In this document: positions 6,428-13,181 of the stretch, in pieces
How the letters are laid out: the number at the start of each line of letters is the position of its first letter
Numbering within the stretch: the stretch's first letter is position 1
Source of the DNA: JBPCOB01 sp051000715
GTDB lineage: Bacteria; Actinomycetota; Actinomycetes; JALYNC01
DNA: 14,101 nucleotides
Assembly (NCBI GenBank): GCA_051000715.1
Contig: JBPCOB010000162.1
Location: forward strand, 1-14,101
Direction of reading: 5' to 3'
Notes under the pieces: model-generated
What the model was told of the DNA's origin: nothing
Database searches by the model: none
Seen by the model: only the letters and a program-made list of their open reading frames with translations
Translations under genes and position numbers: made by a program

Positions 6428-7075
6428 TCAACTTGCCCGCCCGGTCTCATCGGCGTCGACGAGCCAACGGCCGTTAACGCGGCGCAGGGCCAGCAGGGCC
6501 GGGCTCTGAGGCCCCTGGTAGGGCCACATGCCGGGCAGGTCCCGGGCCGGAACTGGCCTGCCGGCGGCGTCGACTGTGCGGTCCGTAACCGCGCAGGTCA
6601 GCACCGCCTGGGTGCTGGACGCCGGCCCTGCATCAGGATTGTCGCGGCAGACGGCGATGATCCGCACCGACCACCGGCGGGCCCGGGCGGTGGCCGCAGG
6701 GAAGCCGCCGTCGTTACCGAGGGAGGCGGCCAGCCGCTGCCAGCCGGCCGAGGCCATCACCGCCCGGACGTCGGCCAGCCAGCTCCGTGGGGTGGGATGG
6801 GTGTAAGAGACCGCGTTCTCCCGTGCCGCCAGGTAACGGCCGGCGACGTCCTGAAGGTCACGGTCCACTGCGGCCGGCGCAACCACGGGCCGACCTGGCG
6901 CCGCTGACGCCGACGAGCTCGGGCCGCGTTCCGGACCTACCCGGGTGGAGGTGGAGCGAGGCGTCGCGGCGTGGCTGGCGGGCGCCGTGGCGGGCGCGCC
7001 GGCGCAGCCGGCGTCCAGGGTGAGAAGGCAGGCACCGGCGGCAAGGCACGCCAGCGTAAGCAGCGGCGAGGGCAT
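6428..7075 (-). CDS. Exported protein with NTF2-like appearance, conjugation-associated
   Basis: 215 residues. The N-terminus (MPSPLLTLACLAAGACLLTL, then DAGC) is a signal peptide or lipoprotein-like leader; Cys24 is a candidate lipid anchor, but Asp at -3 is atypical for a lipobox. A low-complexity Ala/Pro/Ser linker (about 25-70) follows. The globular part, from about residue 74, contains a helix (DLQDVAGRYLAARENAV) and later strands ending LALRRVNGRWLVDADE. This order resembles VirB8/NTF2-like domains of transfer proteins, though I do not recognise a named family. The ATG at 7075 has GAGGTGA 7 nt upstream. It lies 56 nt after the NlpC/P60 gene on the same strand and is probably co-transcribed with it. 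It would act outside the membrane, likely as a structural part of the mating channel. Confidence 0.55.
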   Translation of the reverse strand: MPSPLLTLACLAAGACLLTLDAGCAGAPATAPASHAATPRSTSTRVGPERGPSSSASAAPGRPVVAPAAVDRDLQDVAGRYLAARENAVSYTHPTPRSWLADVRAVMASAGWQRLAASLGNDGGFPAATARARRWSVRIIAVCRDNPDAGPASSTQAVLTCAVTDRTVDAAGRPVPARDLPGMWPYQGPQSPALLALRRVNGRWLVDADETGRAS

Positions 7076-7131
7076 CGACGGGTCACCTCGACAGATGCGG
7101 GCCGGGGGAGCGGCGGCTGCTGGGGTGTGGG

Positions 7132-8343
7132 TCACGGCGACACCGGGACCGAGGCCAGCGGGCGGGTGGCGGCGTAGAAGTCTCCGCCGTAGACCGGGAC
7201 GAGCTCGGCGGCCAGGCCCGTATGCGGCTCCTCCAACAGCATCCCACCGCCGGTGTAGAGCGCGACGTGGTGGATGCCACCGGGGGAGGAGCCCCAGAAC
7301 AGCAGGTCGCCGGGTTGCAGCCGGGTCAGGTCCGGGCCGCCGAGTCCGACCAGCCGGCTGGCGGTGGCCGCGTACTGCCCGGCCGCCGTGCGGGGCAGCG
7401 TGAGGCCGGTGCCCTGGTAGTACGCGTAGCGGGTGTAGGAGCTGCAGTCGAACCCTACGATGCCGGCGCCGGGGCCGAAGCCGGCGCTGGGCCCGTCCAG
7501 GGTGCCGCCGCCCCAGGAGTAGGGGGTGCCCAGCCAGCGCTGGGCCGCGGCGATCACCGCGGCCGCGTCGCCGGTCGCCCCGCCCGGGGGCAGCACCCCA
7601 CCAGGCCCGCACAGCCCGTCCGCGCCGGTGTACCCGCCGGCGCCGGCCGCCGGGCTGCCCGACGGGCGGTCGAGCACCGCGACCGGAGCGGCGTCGGCGT
7701 TGGCGGCCGCCAGCTGCGCCGCCTCACCTTCCCATCGGGCGTAGGCGCCGGGGGAGGCGCTGGCCTGCACCCGCTGCCCGGCGACGGTCACCGGCAGCGA
7801 CTCCCAGCCGGCAATGTCGAGCAGGCCCGGGTTGGCCGGCGGCACGTCGGGTCCGCCGAAGAACGCGGCCGCCTCATAGACCGGGTCCATCAACTGCCCG
7901 ACCGTCCCCCAGCCCGCGCTCGGCCGCTGCTGGAACAGCCCCAACGAGTCACGGTTACCGCCGGACCCGTCGGTGGTCAGGGCCAGACTCTGCGGGTAGG
8001 CCGGGTTAGACAGGTTCCGCAGCCCCGACTCCTGCAGGGCCACCGCCAGCGCCACCACCCAGCCCCGCTCGGGGACACCGCGGGCCTTCCCCACCCCGAT
8101 GATCGTGCGCACGTACGCCGTCTGACCAGCCTCGATTGGGACGGTAACTCCTGCGCCGCCGGAGGTGACCCCACAGCTGGCCTGCGCCTGCAGGGCAGTG
8201 CCGCCGACGATGACGACGAAGAACGTCGCAGCGAGGACGACGGCGGCTACGCCGCCGCTTGCCCAGCGTCCGAAGCTCACCGCCTGGAGCCGTTCTTGCC
8301 ACGGGGGTCCCTGGCCAGCCTCGAGAGCATGGACACCTCCCAC
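7132..8343 (-). CDS. NlpC/P60 peptidoglycan hydrolase of conjugation system
   Basis: 403-residue membrane-anchored cell-wall hydrolase. One transmembrane helix lies at about 30-48. Residues 70-190 resemble a lysozyme-like or transglycosylase-like domain (ALQESGL with Glu105, then SLGLFQQRPSAGWG). The C-terminal NlpC/P60 (C40) domain spans about 270-395, with catalytic Cys300 in GFDCSSYTRYAYYQG, catalytic His359 in IHHVALYTGG, and His374 as candidate third residue. Such two-domain enzymes locally open peptidoglycan so a type IV secretion channel can cross the wall. The GTG at 8343 is the earliest possible start, with an in-frame TAA just before it; no strong ribosome binding site is seen, so a short-leader or leaderless transcript is possible. 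The gene is divergent from the regulator cassette. Confidence 0.88.
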   Translation of the reverse strand: MGGVHALEAGQGPPWQERLQAVSFGRWASGGVAAVVLAATFFVVIVGGTALQAQASCGVTSGGAGVTVPIEAGQTAYVRTIIGVGKARGVPERGWVVALAVALQESGLRNLSNPAYPQSLALTTDGSGGNRDSLGLFQQRPSAGWGTVGQLMDPVYEAAAFFGGPDVPPANPGLLDIAGWESLPVTVAGQRVQASASPGAYARWEGEAAQLAAANADAAPVAVLDRPSGSPAAGAGGYTGADGLCGPGGVLPPGGATGDAAAVIAAAQRWLGTPYSWGGGTLDGPSAGFGPGAGIVGFDCSSYTRYAYYQGTGLTLPRTAAGQYAATASRLVGLGGPDLTRLQPGDLLFWGSSPGGIHHVALYTGGGMLLEEPHTGLAAELVPVYGGDFYAATRPLASVPVSP

Positions 8344-8410
8344 CCGGGTTTATGACTAGCGACCTGGGCATGCTATGCCAGTCCATACGGCGGGGAAAGG
8401 GGAGGTGCGG
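8344..8410. promoter_or_regulatory. Divergent intergenic region with operator-like dyad
   Basis: Between the divergent peptidase and regulator cassettes lies CTGGGCAT-GCT-ATGCCAG (8364-8381). It is an inverted repeat of seven pairs with one extra G in the left arm. The position is right for an operator shared by both directions, and the EspR-like regulator encoded just downstream is the natural candidate to bind it. No clear promoter boxes were found. Confidence 0.4.
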
Positions 8411-8623
8411 ATGACTCGCACGAAACAGGGAGGTAGCTCAGGGGCGACGCTGGAAGGCCGTGGCTTCTGCGGGTCCTGTCCGACGTTGGCGCTCTTGGCG
8501 GCGGCCTCGTACCTACTACCGTTCGTGGCAGGTGGCAGCGCGGCGTGCGCTGCTTGTCGTGGCGGCAGAGGGGTTCGGGGTGGACGAAGGAGGACCCCCA
8601 GCGCCACGGCGCACCATCGCTGA
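8411..8623 (+). CDS. Short ORF ahead of regulator, possible leader peptide
   Basis: 70-codon ORF with a textbook ribosome binding site (GGGGAGG, 5 nt before the ATG at 8411). It encodes MTRTKQGGSSGATLEGRGFC, a hydrophobic stretch (TLALLAAASYLLPFVAGG) with nearby CxxC pairs, then a basic tail. It overlaps the start of the regulator gene by 44 nt in another frame. I do not recognise the product. It may be a small membrane peptide, or a leader whose translation couples to the regulator. Supporting it are only the initiation site and the hydrophobic segment; codon use in the tail looks like an overlap. Confidence 0.35.
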   Translation: MTRTKQGGSSGATLEGRGFCGSCPTLALLAAASYLLPFVAGGSAACAACRGGRGVRGGRRRTPSATAHHR

Positions 8624-9062
8624 GAAGCTGGAGCACCTGTTCCACGCCGTGCCCGGCTCGCATGGGGAGTACAGCCTGGAGGACGTCGCGGCCGGCATCC
8701 GGGAACAGGGTGGGCCCACTATCTCGGCCAGCTACATCTGGCAGTTGCGCAAGGGCATCAAAGACAACCCGACCAAGAAGCACATGGAGGCCTTGGCCGA
8801 CTTCTTCGGAGTCCCGGCTGCCTACTTCCATGACGACGAGGCAGCCGCTCGGGTCGAGGCAGAGCTCGCCATGCTGAGTGCCCTGCGGGACAGCGGTGTA
8901 CGCCGGGTCGCCCTACGGGCGACCGGCCTGTCCCCCCGAAGCCTGCAGGCGATCCAGGCGATCATCGAGAGCGCCCGCGAGTTGGAGGGCCTGCCGGCCG
9001 CCCAAGATGTTGACGGTGGCGACGAGCCGCCTGCGGGCCTTGGCGAGGAACGGCAACGGTGA
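8580..9062 (+). CDS. EspR-like XRE-family transcriptional regulator
   Basis: 160 residues from the GTG at 8580, with GAGGGG 6 nt upstream. An upstream GTG at 8460 would add 40 basic, low-complexity residues and is less likely. The protein follows the layout of mycobacterial EspR: an N-terminal helix (TIAEKLEHLFHAVP), a helix-turn-helix (about 31-86; TISASYIWQLRKGIKDNPTK followed by HMEALADFFGVPAAYFHDDE), then a C-terminal dimerisation helix region containing RDSGVRRVALRATGLSP. EspR is a nucleoid-associated regulator of the ESX-1 secretion locus; only the fold, not the target, can be carried over. The gene overlaps the next, a metallopeptidase, by 4 bp. Regulator/ImmA pairs often work by cleavage of the regulator, so it may be that protease's substrate. 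Confidence 0.85.
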   Translation: MDEGGPPAPRRTIAEKLEHLFHAVPGSHGEYSLEDVAAGIREQGGPTISASYIWQLRKGIKDNPTKKHMEALADFFGVPAAYFHDDEAAARVEAELAMLSALRDSGVRRVALRATGLSPRSLQAIQAIIESARELEGLPAAQDVDGGDEPPAGLGEERQR

Positions 9063-9544
9063 GGCTCGACCCGGTCGCCACGCGCGTAGAGGTGCTGCTC
9101 GCAGAGGTAGAGATCCCCGTGCCATTCAGCGTGGAGGAGTTCTGCCGTCGTGTCGCGGCGCGGCGCGGCCGCCCGATTCATCTCAGGGCCATCGACACGG
9201 TGGCCGTCGGCCTGCCCAGTGGAACTGTTTTCGGGCGAGACGACGACGACGTCATCCTCTACGACGGGCTCACCAGCGGCTACCACCAGGCCGGGATCAT
9301 CCTGCACGAGGTGGGTCACCTGATCGCCGAACACTACGCAGGGAGCGTGGTAGGTGAGGACGCGGCGGAGTTCCTGCTGCCGGAGATCGGGCGTCACCAG
9401 GCCCGTCGGCGTGCCGACCGGGAGTCGTACACCGCGCAGGAGGAGCGCGAGGCGGAGTACTTTGCCCGGCGTGTTCTCGAGTTGGTGAGCCGGCGCTCGA
9501 GCTCGACGCTCGACAGCGAGCTCGGGAGCACCTTCGGTGAATAG
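9059..9544 (+). CDS. ImmA/IrrE-family metallopeptidase
   Basis: 161 residues. The zinc site is HEVGH at 83-87 (in IILHEVGHLIAEH), with Glu129 in EREAEYFARRVLE as the likely third ligand. The size and order of elements fit the IrrE N-terminal-like peptidase domain. In ImmA (ICEBs1) and IrrE (Deinococcus) this enzyme cleaves a partner XRE-type repressor after a damage signal. Here the partner would be the EspR-like protein encoded directly upstream. The GTG start at 9059 overlaps that gene's stop (GTGA), so the two are translationally coupled. No export signal is present, so it should be cytosolic. Many actinobacterial copies are annotated as 'toxin', without support from this sequence. Confidence 0.85.
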   Translation: MRLDPVATRVEVLLAEVEIPVPFSVEEFCRRVAARRGRPIHLRAIDTVAVGLPSGTVFGRDDDDVILYDGLTSGYHQAGIILHEVGHLIAEHYAGSVVGEDAAEFLLPEIGRHQARRRADRESYTAQEEREAEYFARRVLELVSRRSSSTLDSELGSTFGE

Positions 9545-9577
9545 TTGTAGGGCCCAGCGAGCAGGAAGAAGGCGGCT

Positions 9578-10750
9578 GTGGCCGGAGTGGCACTCGTCCT
9601 GACCTGGGTCGCGGTGCTGTTCAAGGCGCCCGGCGCTTGGCGGGCCAAGGGTGCGCCCGCCCGTCGGGCGCTGTGGGTGGCCCTGTTCGCACTGGCACTC
9701 GGCTGGACCATGCGTGTCCCGCGGGGCTACCACGCCCTCGATGAGCATCTGGGTGTGCCGAACCTCGCGCAGCCGGTAGGCGACGGGCTGGCCCTCGCCA
9801 CCGGGTGCGCCATCCTGGGCATGCTCCTTTACCAGAGCAACGACGCCGTTACTGCAGGGCGCAAGCTCCGCTTCCGGGTAGCAGCGTTAGTTGCGGCGGT
9901 GGGAGTCATGGTTGCCATGTTCACCCTGGCCGGCGCCGACGCCGAGACCAACGACTTCGTCGCCCGGTACTCGCCGGAGCGCTGGTATCTCGTCTACTCG
10001 CTGGCCTATCTGGCCTACCTGGGGTATGTCTTCGTCGACCTGGGACGGTTGTGTGGTCGCTACTCGCGCGAGGTGCATCGTCGATTCCTGAGGTGGGGGC
10101 TGCGTCTGATCCAGGTCTCAGCCGTCCTCGGGCTGACGTACGTCCTGCTTCGGGGCGGCTATCTGGTCGGGGTGCGGGCCGGGTACAGCGGCCGCCTGCA
10201 CGCTTACGGGGCGGTGTCGAGGGTTCTGGTGGCGACCCTAAGTCTGTTCGCCGTCGTCGGCGCGAGTCTGCCAGCAGCCGGCCCCCGGGTGCAGGCCTAC
10301 CGCGCTCACCGGCAGCTGCGTCCGCTGTGGAAGGCGATGCACCAGGCGACGCCTGGCATTGCCTTGACGCCGCCCGCCTCTCAGGCTCGGGAGTTGATCA
10401 GCTTTCGTGATCTTCGCTTTCGTCTCCACTCGCGGATCCTTGAGATCCGGGACGGCCGCCTGGCGCTGCGACGCTACTTCCGCCGGGACGTCGCGGAGCG
10501 TGCACGCCGCAAGGCGCGTGAGCAGGGGATGACACCGCAGGAGGAGACTGTCACCGTCGAGGCGGCCACCCTCGCCGCTGCGATAGAGGACAAGGCGCAC
10601 GGGCGGCTGGCGCCGGACCGGCCCATTGCCGAACCAGTCCCAGCTGGGGGAGCCGACCTCGCCGACGAGGTCAGCTTTCTCCGGAAGGTGACGCGCGCGT
10701 ACCGGCGCTCACGCGTGGTGCAAGAGAGCGTGCAGCGTGACCGTCCCTGA
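9578..10750 (+). CDS. MAB_1171c-like multi-pass membrane protein (DUF6545-type C-terminus)
   Basis: 390 residues. About seven hydrophobic helices occupy residues 1-240 (a short first one, then near 30-45, 70-87, 100-120, 137-155, 172-192 and 213-235). The cytosolic C-terminus (about 245-390) includes LRPLWKAMHQATPGIAL and DLRFRLHSRILEIRDGRLAL, the pattern of the DUF6545 domain in proteins labelled 'MAB_1171c family putative transporter'. Transport has not been shown for that family to my knowledge, so I give no substrate. The GTG at 9578 has an AAGAAGG site upstream. The gene follows the metallopeptidase by 33 nt and overlaps the PAP2-like gene by 14 nt. The regulator-peptidase-membrane protein order suggests that the membrane protein is an output of, or a sensor for, the peptidase switch. 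Confidence 0.75.
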   Translation: MAGVALVLTWVAVLFKAPGAWRAKGAPARRALWVALFALALGWTMRVPRGYHALDEHLGVPNLAQPVGDGLALATGCAILGMLLYQSNDAVTAGRKLRFRVAALVAAVGVMVAMFTLAGADAETNDFVARYSPERWYLVYSLAYLAYLGYVFVDLGRLCGRYSREVHRRFLRWGLRLIQVSAVLGLTYVLLRGGYLVGVRAGYSGRLHAYGAVSRVLVATLSLFAVVGASLPAAGPRVQAYRAHRQLRPLWKAMHQATPGIALTPPASQARELISFRDLRFRLHSRILEIRDGRLALRRYFRRDVAERARRKAREQGMTPQEETVTVEAATLAAAIEDKAHGRLAPDRPIAEPVPAGGADLADEVSFLRKVTRAYRRSRVVQESVQRDRP

Positions 10751-11333
10751 CCTCCGCCGCCGGCGTGCCGCTCGCATCTTGACCGAGACCGGGGCTCCGG
10801 TCGTCGTCCTCGTGGTGATGCCGCTGGTCATCGCACTGCACAGCGCCGACACCGTGGCAGCCGGACTGGGTAGGGGGTTGCTGGCGGCCGTGTTCTTCGG
10901 CGTGATCCCGTTCGGCTACGTCCTGCGCGGCGTTCGGCTGGGCCGCTGGAATGACCACCATGTCGGCGACCGCGCGCAGCGCAAGCCGGTGTTCTTGTTC
11001 TCGCTTGCCTCGATGCTCACCGGCGTTGCCGTGCTGGTCCTCTTGGGAGCACCGCGGGACCTGGTGGCGTTCCTGGTGACGCTTCTGGCCGAGGCTGCGC
11101 TCGCTCTCGCTGTGACCCTCGGTTGGAAGATTTCTCTGCACACCTGGGTCTCGACCATCGGCGCAACCGCCTTGGTCGTCGTGTACGGATGGCTGGCCTT
11201 GGTGCTCTGGCCGGTTCTGGCGGGAATTGGCTGGTCACGCGTCGAACTCAGGGATCACACTCCCGCGCAGGTGATCGCCGGCGCACTGATGGGGATCGCT
11301 TCGACCGCGATCATCTATCCGGTTCTGCGCTAG
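10737..11333 (+). CDS. PAP2-like membrane protein, divergent active site
   Basis: 198 residues with five or six hydrophobic helices. It resembles type 2 phosphatidic acid phosphatases, which remove phosphate from lipid phosphates at the membrane. The third signature motif is visible as GWSRVELRDHTPAQ: Ser157, Arg158, five residues, His164, then Gln168 where the family has Asp. The second motif, normally PSGH, appears as KISLHT (His135). The first (KX6RP) is only hinted at by RAQRKP (81-84). Activity may be altered or lost; many short actinobacterial PAP2-like proteins share this pattern. The GTG at 10737 lies inside the end of the preceding gene, so expression is coupled. It is the last gene of the cassette; its TAG lies in a GCGCTAGCGC palindrome. 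Confidence 0.7.
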   Translation: MTVPDLRRRRAARILTETGAPVVVLVVMPLVIALHSADTVAAGLGRGLLAAVFFGVIPFGYVLRGVRLGRWNDHHVGDRAQRKPVFLFSLASMLTGVAVLVLLGAPRDLVAFLVTLLAEAALALAVTLGWKISLHTWVSTIGATALVVVYGWLALVLWPVLAGIGWSRVELRDHTPAQVIAGALMGIASTAIIYPVLR

Positions 11334-11356
11334 CGCTCACGATCCGTCCAGGCGCT

Positions 11357-11370
11357 CCGCCTGCGGGCGG
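11357..11370 (+). terminator. Weak hairpin after the cassette
   Basis: CCGCC (11357-11361) and GGCGG (11366-11370) enclose a TGCG loop 23 nt past the PAP2-like stop. The stem is short and has no T-tract, so termination here is only a possibility. The next operon's promoter follows 32 nt later, which makes some terminator in this gap plausible. Confidence 0.25.
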
Positions 11371-11401
11371 CCGACGCATTCCTGTCTCGGCGGAGAGTGT
11401 C

Positions 11402-11432
11402 TTGACAGTTGTCTGCCACATCGGTCTAGGGT
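11402..11432 (+). promoter_or_regulatory. Sigma-70-type promoter for the secretion operon
   Basis: A perfect -35 box TTGACA (11402-11407) is followed by TCTAGG (11425-11430, spacer 17) or TAGGGT (11427-11432, spacer 19). Both are typical actinobacterial -10 variants. Transcription would start near 11438 and reach the ATG at 11479 after a leader of about 40 nt. It is the clearest consensus promoter in the window and would drive the four transfer genes downstream. Confidence 0.65.
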
Positions 11433-11478
11433 GTGTTCAAAGTCTATCCACCCATGTACCAATGACCTCGGGACCAGC

Positions 11479-12093
11479 ATGCCTCTCCCTCTCACAACCT
11501 CGCCACTCGTCGAGTTGGGACGACTTAGCCCAGCGGGCCGATCTCTATTGGAGACGTCGATCTCAGGACTTGTGACCGCCCCGCATCTCGACCGCCGCCT
11601 CCCCGTCCGGCCACCAAGTGCCCCTCGCCGCCAGGGCCACCCGGCTGCTCACTACCCCGCAACCTGGTGGCTGCTGGGAGGGCACGGGGGCGCTGGAGTC
11701 ACGAGCCTGCGCCGAGCCGGCGTCTCCGGCGCGGACGCCGAGCGCAGGTGGCCCACCAGCGGCGCCGTCGTCGTAGTCGTGCGACGCAGTGGCGTTGGCC
11801 TGGAATGGGCGAGAGACGCCGCGCGGCAGCACGCCTCCGGAGGCTTACCGGACGCCGTCCTCCTCGTCGGCCTAGTCATCGTCGCTGACGCCCCCGGCCG
11901 CCCTCCCACCCGCCTGGCACGGTTTCTCCACCTCGTGAGCGGTGCCTATCCCCGCGTCTGGGAGGTCCCGTGGGTGGAGGAGTGGCGCCTGGCGGGTCAC
12001 GCCGAACCCGTGCCCATGCCGCGCGCCGCACGCAATCTCGACACCGATATGCAGGCGCTCGTCGGCGCCGGCACCGCTCGAGCGAAGGAGTAG
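11479..12093 (+). CDS. DUF6668-like protein with lysine-less P-loop
   Basis: 204 residues from the ATG at 11479 (GGGA 5 nt upstream; an in-frame GTG at 11431 falls inside the promoter and is unlikely). The core reads WWLLGGHGGAGVTSL, then a strand (AVVVVVRRSGVGL), a helix with a DAARQHASGG segment, LLVGLVIVADAPGRPP, and near the end PRVWEVPWVEEWRL. This order matches proteins I associate with DUF6668 beside actinobacterial transfer genes. The glycine loop resembles the ParA/MinD-type Walker A, but both Lys residues are missing (GGHGGAGVTS against KGGxGKTS), and the VADAP segment occupies the Walker B place. It may be a non-hydrolysing relative of SIMIBI ATPases acting in secretion. It is the first gene of the operon and lies 6 bp from the next. 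Confidence 0.65.
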   Translation: MPLPLTTSPLVELGRLSPAGRSLLETSISGLVTAPHLDRRLPVRPPSAPRRQGHPAAHYPATWWLLGGHGGAGVTSLRRAGVSGADAERRWPTSGAVVVVVRRSGVGLEWARDAARQHASGGLPDAVLLVGLVIVADAPGRPPTRLARFLHLVSGAYPRVWEVPWVEEWRLAGHAEPVPMPRAARNLDTDMQALVGAGTARAKE

Positions 12094-12099
12094 ATCAGC

Positions 12100-12405
12100 A
12101 TGTCGGTACTTAACGCTGCAGCTGCGATTTCCGCCAAGGGCGGCGCCGTCGTCCTAGCCGCCGGCAACATCCCGTCCCCGACGGGGGTGCAGCCGCCCGG
12201 CACGACCGGGCTGACCACAGTGCTGAACTGGGTGTTTTGGGGTGTCACGTTCTTGTGTGTCGTCGGCGTGTTGATGGTGGCGGGGGCGATGGCGGTGGCG
12301 CACCGCCGCGGTGAGGGCGGTGAGCATCTGGCGAAACTGGGCTGGGTGATGGGCGCCTGCGTTCTGGGTGCAGCCGGGTCCCAACTGGTCAACACGCTGG
12401 TCTGA
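12100..12405 (+). CDS. Small two-helix membrane protein, VirB2/TrbC-like
   Basis: 101 residues with an AAGGAG site 9 nt before the ATG. After a polar/Ala-rich N-terminus come two hydrophobic helices (about 42-66 and 78-101) separated by a charged loop (HRRGEGGEHLAKL). Size, topology and place in the operon, before a VirB8-like and a TrbL-like gene, fit the pilin-like or small inner-membrane subunit of type IV secretion systems. There is no sequence-level signature that proves this. The long N-terminal segment might act as a processed leader. Strong initiation signals fit a highly expressed subunit. Confidence 0.6.
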   Translation: MSVLNAAAAISAKGGAVVLAAGNIPSPTGVQPPGTTGLTTVLNWVFWGVTFLCVVGVLMVAGAMAVAHRRGEGGEHLAKLGWVMGACVLGAAGSQLVNTLV

Positions 12406-12407
12406 CC

Positions 12408-13181
12408 GTGACCCTGGACCGCATGAGTGACTTCCAGCCGGCCCCCCCGCCCTCCCTTGCACCCGATGCTGAGCCGAGGCGGCGCGGCCGGGCGAGGACG
12501 ATTGCCGCGGCGGCGGTGGTCGGGCTGATCGTGCTGGCTGCGGCGGTCGTCATCTGGTTCACCCGCGGCGGCAGTCCGCCGGCGGCAGCTCCGAAGCCGT
12601 CGGCAGCCGCATCGCCCACCACGGCTGCCAGCAGCCCGGCGGCGACGCCGGCTGCGCCGGACGCGACGGTGCCGAACAGCCCGCCACCCGGTATCACGTG
12701 GGGGCTGTTCCAGGGGGTCGCGCTTCCCTCCAGCCACAGCTCCGGGCCCACTCGGGTCAGCGGCCCGGTCTACGCCGGTTACGCGCACACGCCGACCGGC
12801 GCCCTGCTCGCTGCCGCGCAGATCAGCTCCCGCTACCTGATCAGTCCGGGCCAGGACTGGCGTCAGGTCGAGGAGCGACAGGTCGTCCCCGGGCCGGGTC
12901 GGGACGTGTACGTGCAGAAGCGGGCGAAGGTCGACTCGACGTCGGTTCCTCCCGGCACGTACGGCCAGTTCGCCGGCTTCCGGTTCGTCACCTACTCGCC
13001 GGACGTCGCAGTGGTTCAGTTCGTCAGCCGGTTCTCCTCCGGAAACTTGCAGGTCGCCACCGACACCGTGCGCTGGCTCGACGGCGACTGGAAGCTGCAG
13101 CTGCAACCGGACGGGTCGGCTACGCCCACCGTGCAGAGCGTGAGCACCCTGGCCGGCTTCGTCCCCTGGAGCGGTCTGTAG
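12408..13181 (+). CDS. Single-pass conjugation protein, VirB8-like
   Basis: 257 residues. A cytosolic basic N-terminus is followed by one transmembrane helix (about 31-51), a Pro/Ala/Ser-rich linker (55-92) and a globular exterior domain (about 95-257). The domain begins ITWGLFQGVALPSSHSSGPT and contains the pattern GYAHTPTGALLAAAQIS and RWLDGDWKLQLQP near the end. I associate this pattern with a domain of actinobacterial transfer clusters, possibly DUF8175. The layout is that of VirB8-type scaffold proteins. The start is the GTG at 12408, 2 nt after the previous stop; the ATG at 12423 is an equally good alternative, and neither has a strong ribosome binding site, so coupling to the upstream gene is likely. 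The stop overlaps the next start by 1 nt. Confidence 0.65.
   Translation: MTLDRMSDFQPAPPPSLAPDAEPRRRGRARTIAAAAVVGLIVLAAAVVIWFTRGGSPPAAAPKPSAAASPTTAASSPAATPAAPDATVPNSPPPGITWGLFQGVALPSSHSSGPTRVSGPVYAGYAHTPTGALLAAAQISSRYLISPGQDWRQVEERQVVPGPGRDVYVQKRAKVDSTSVPPGTYGQFAGFRFVTYSPDVAVVQFVSRFSSGNLQVATDTVRWLDGDWKLQLQPDGSATPTVQSVSTLAGFVPWSGL

Noticed and set aside
6428..7612. 394-codon reading of the exported protein with a long N-terminal extension
   Set aside because: The extension is an out-of-frame reading of the NlpC/P60 gene. The ATG at 7075 has its own good ribosome binding site and is followed by a signal-like peptide.
8460..8579. Longer start for the EspR-like regulator
   Set aside because: The added 40 residues are basic, low-complexity and absent from the EspR-type layout. 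The GTG at 8580 has a suitable ribosome binding site.
8822..9748. 308-codon minus-strand open frame
   Set aside because: It is antisense to the regulator and metallopeptidase genes, has no recognisable domain, and crosses two well-supported gene boundaries.
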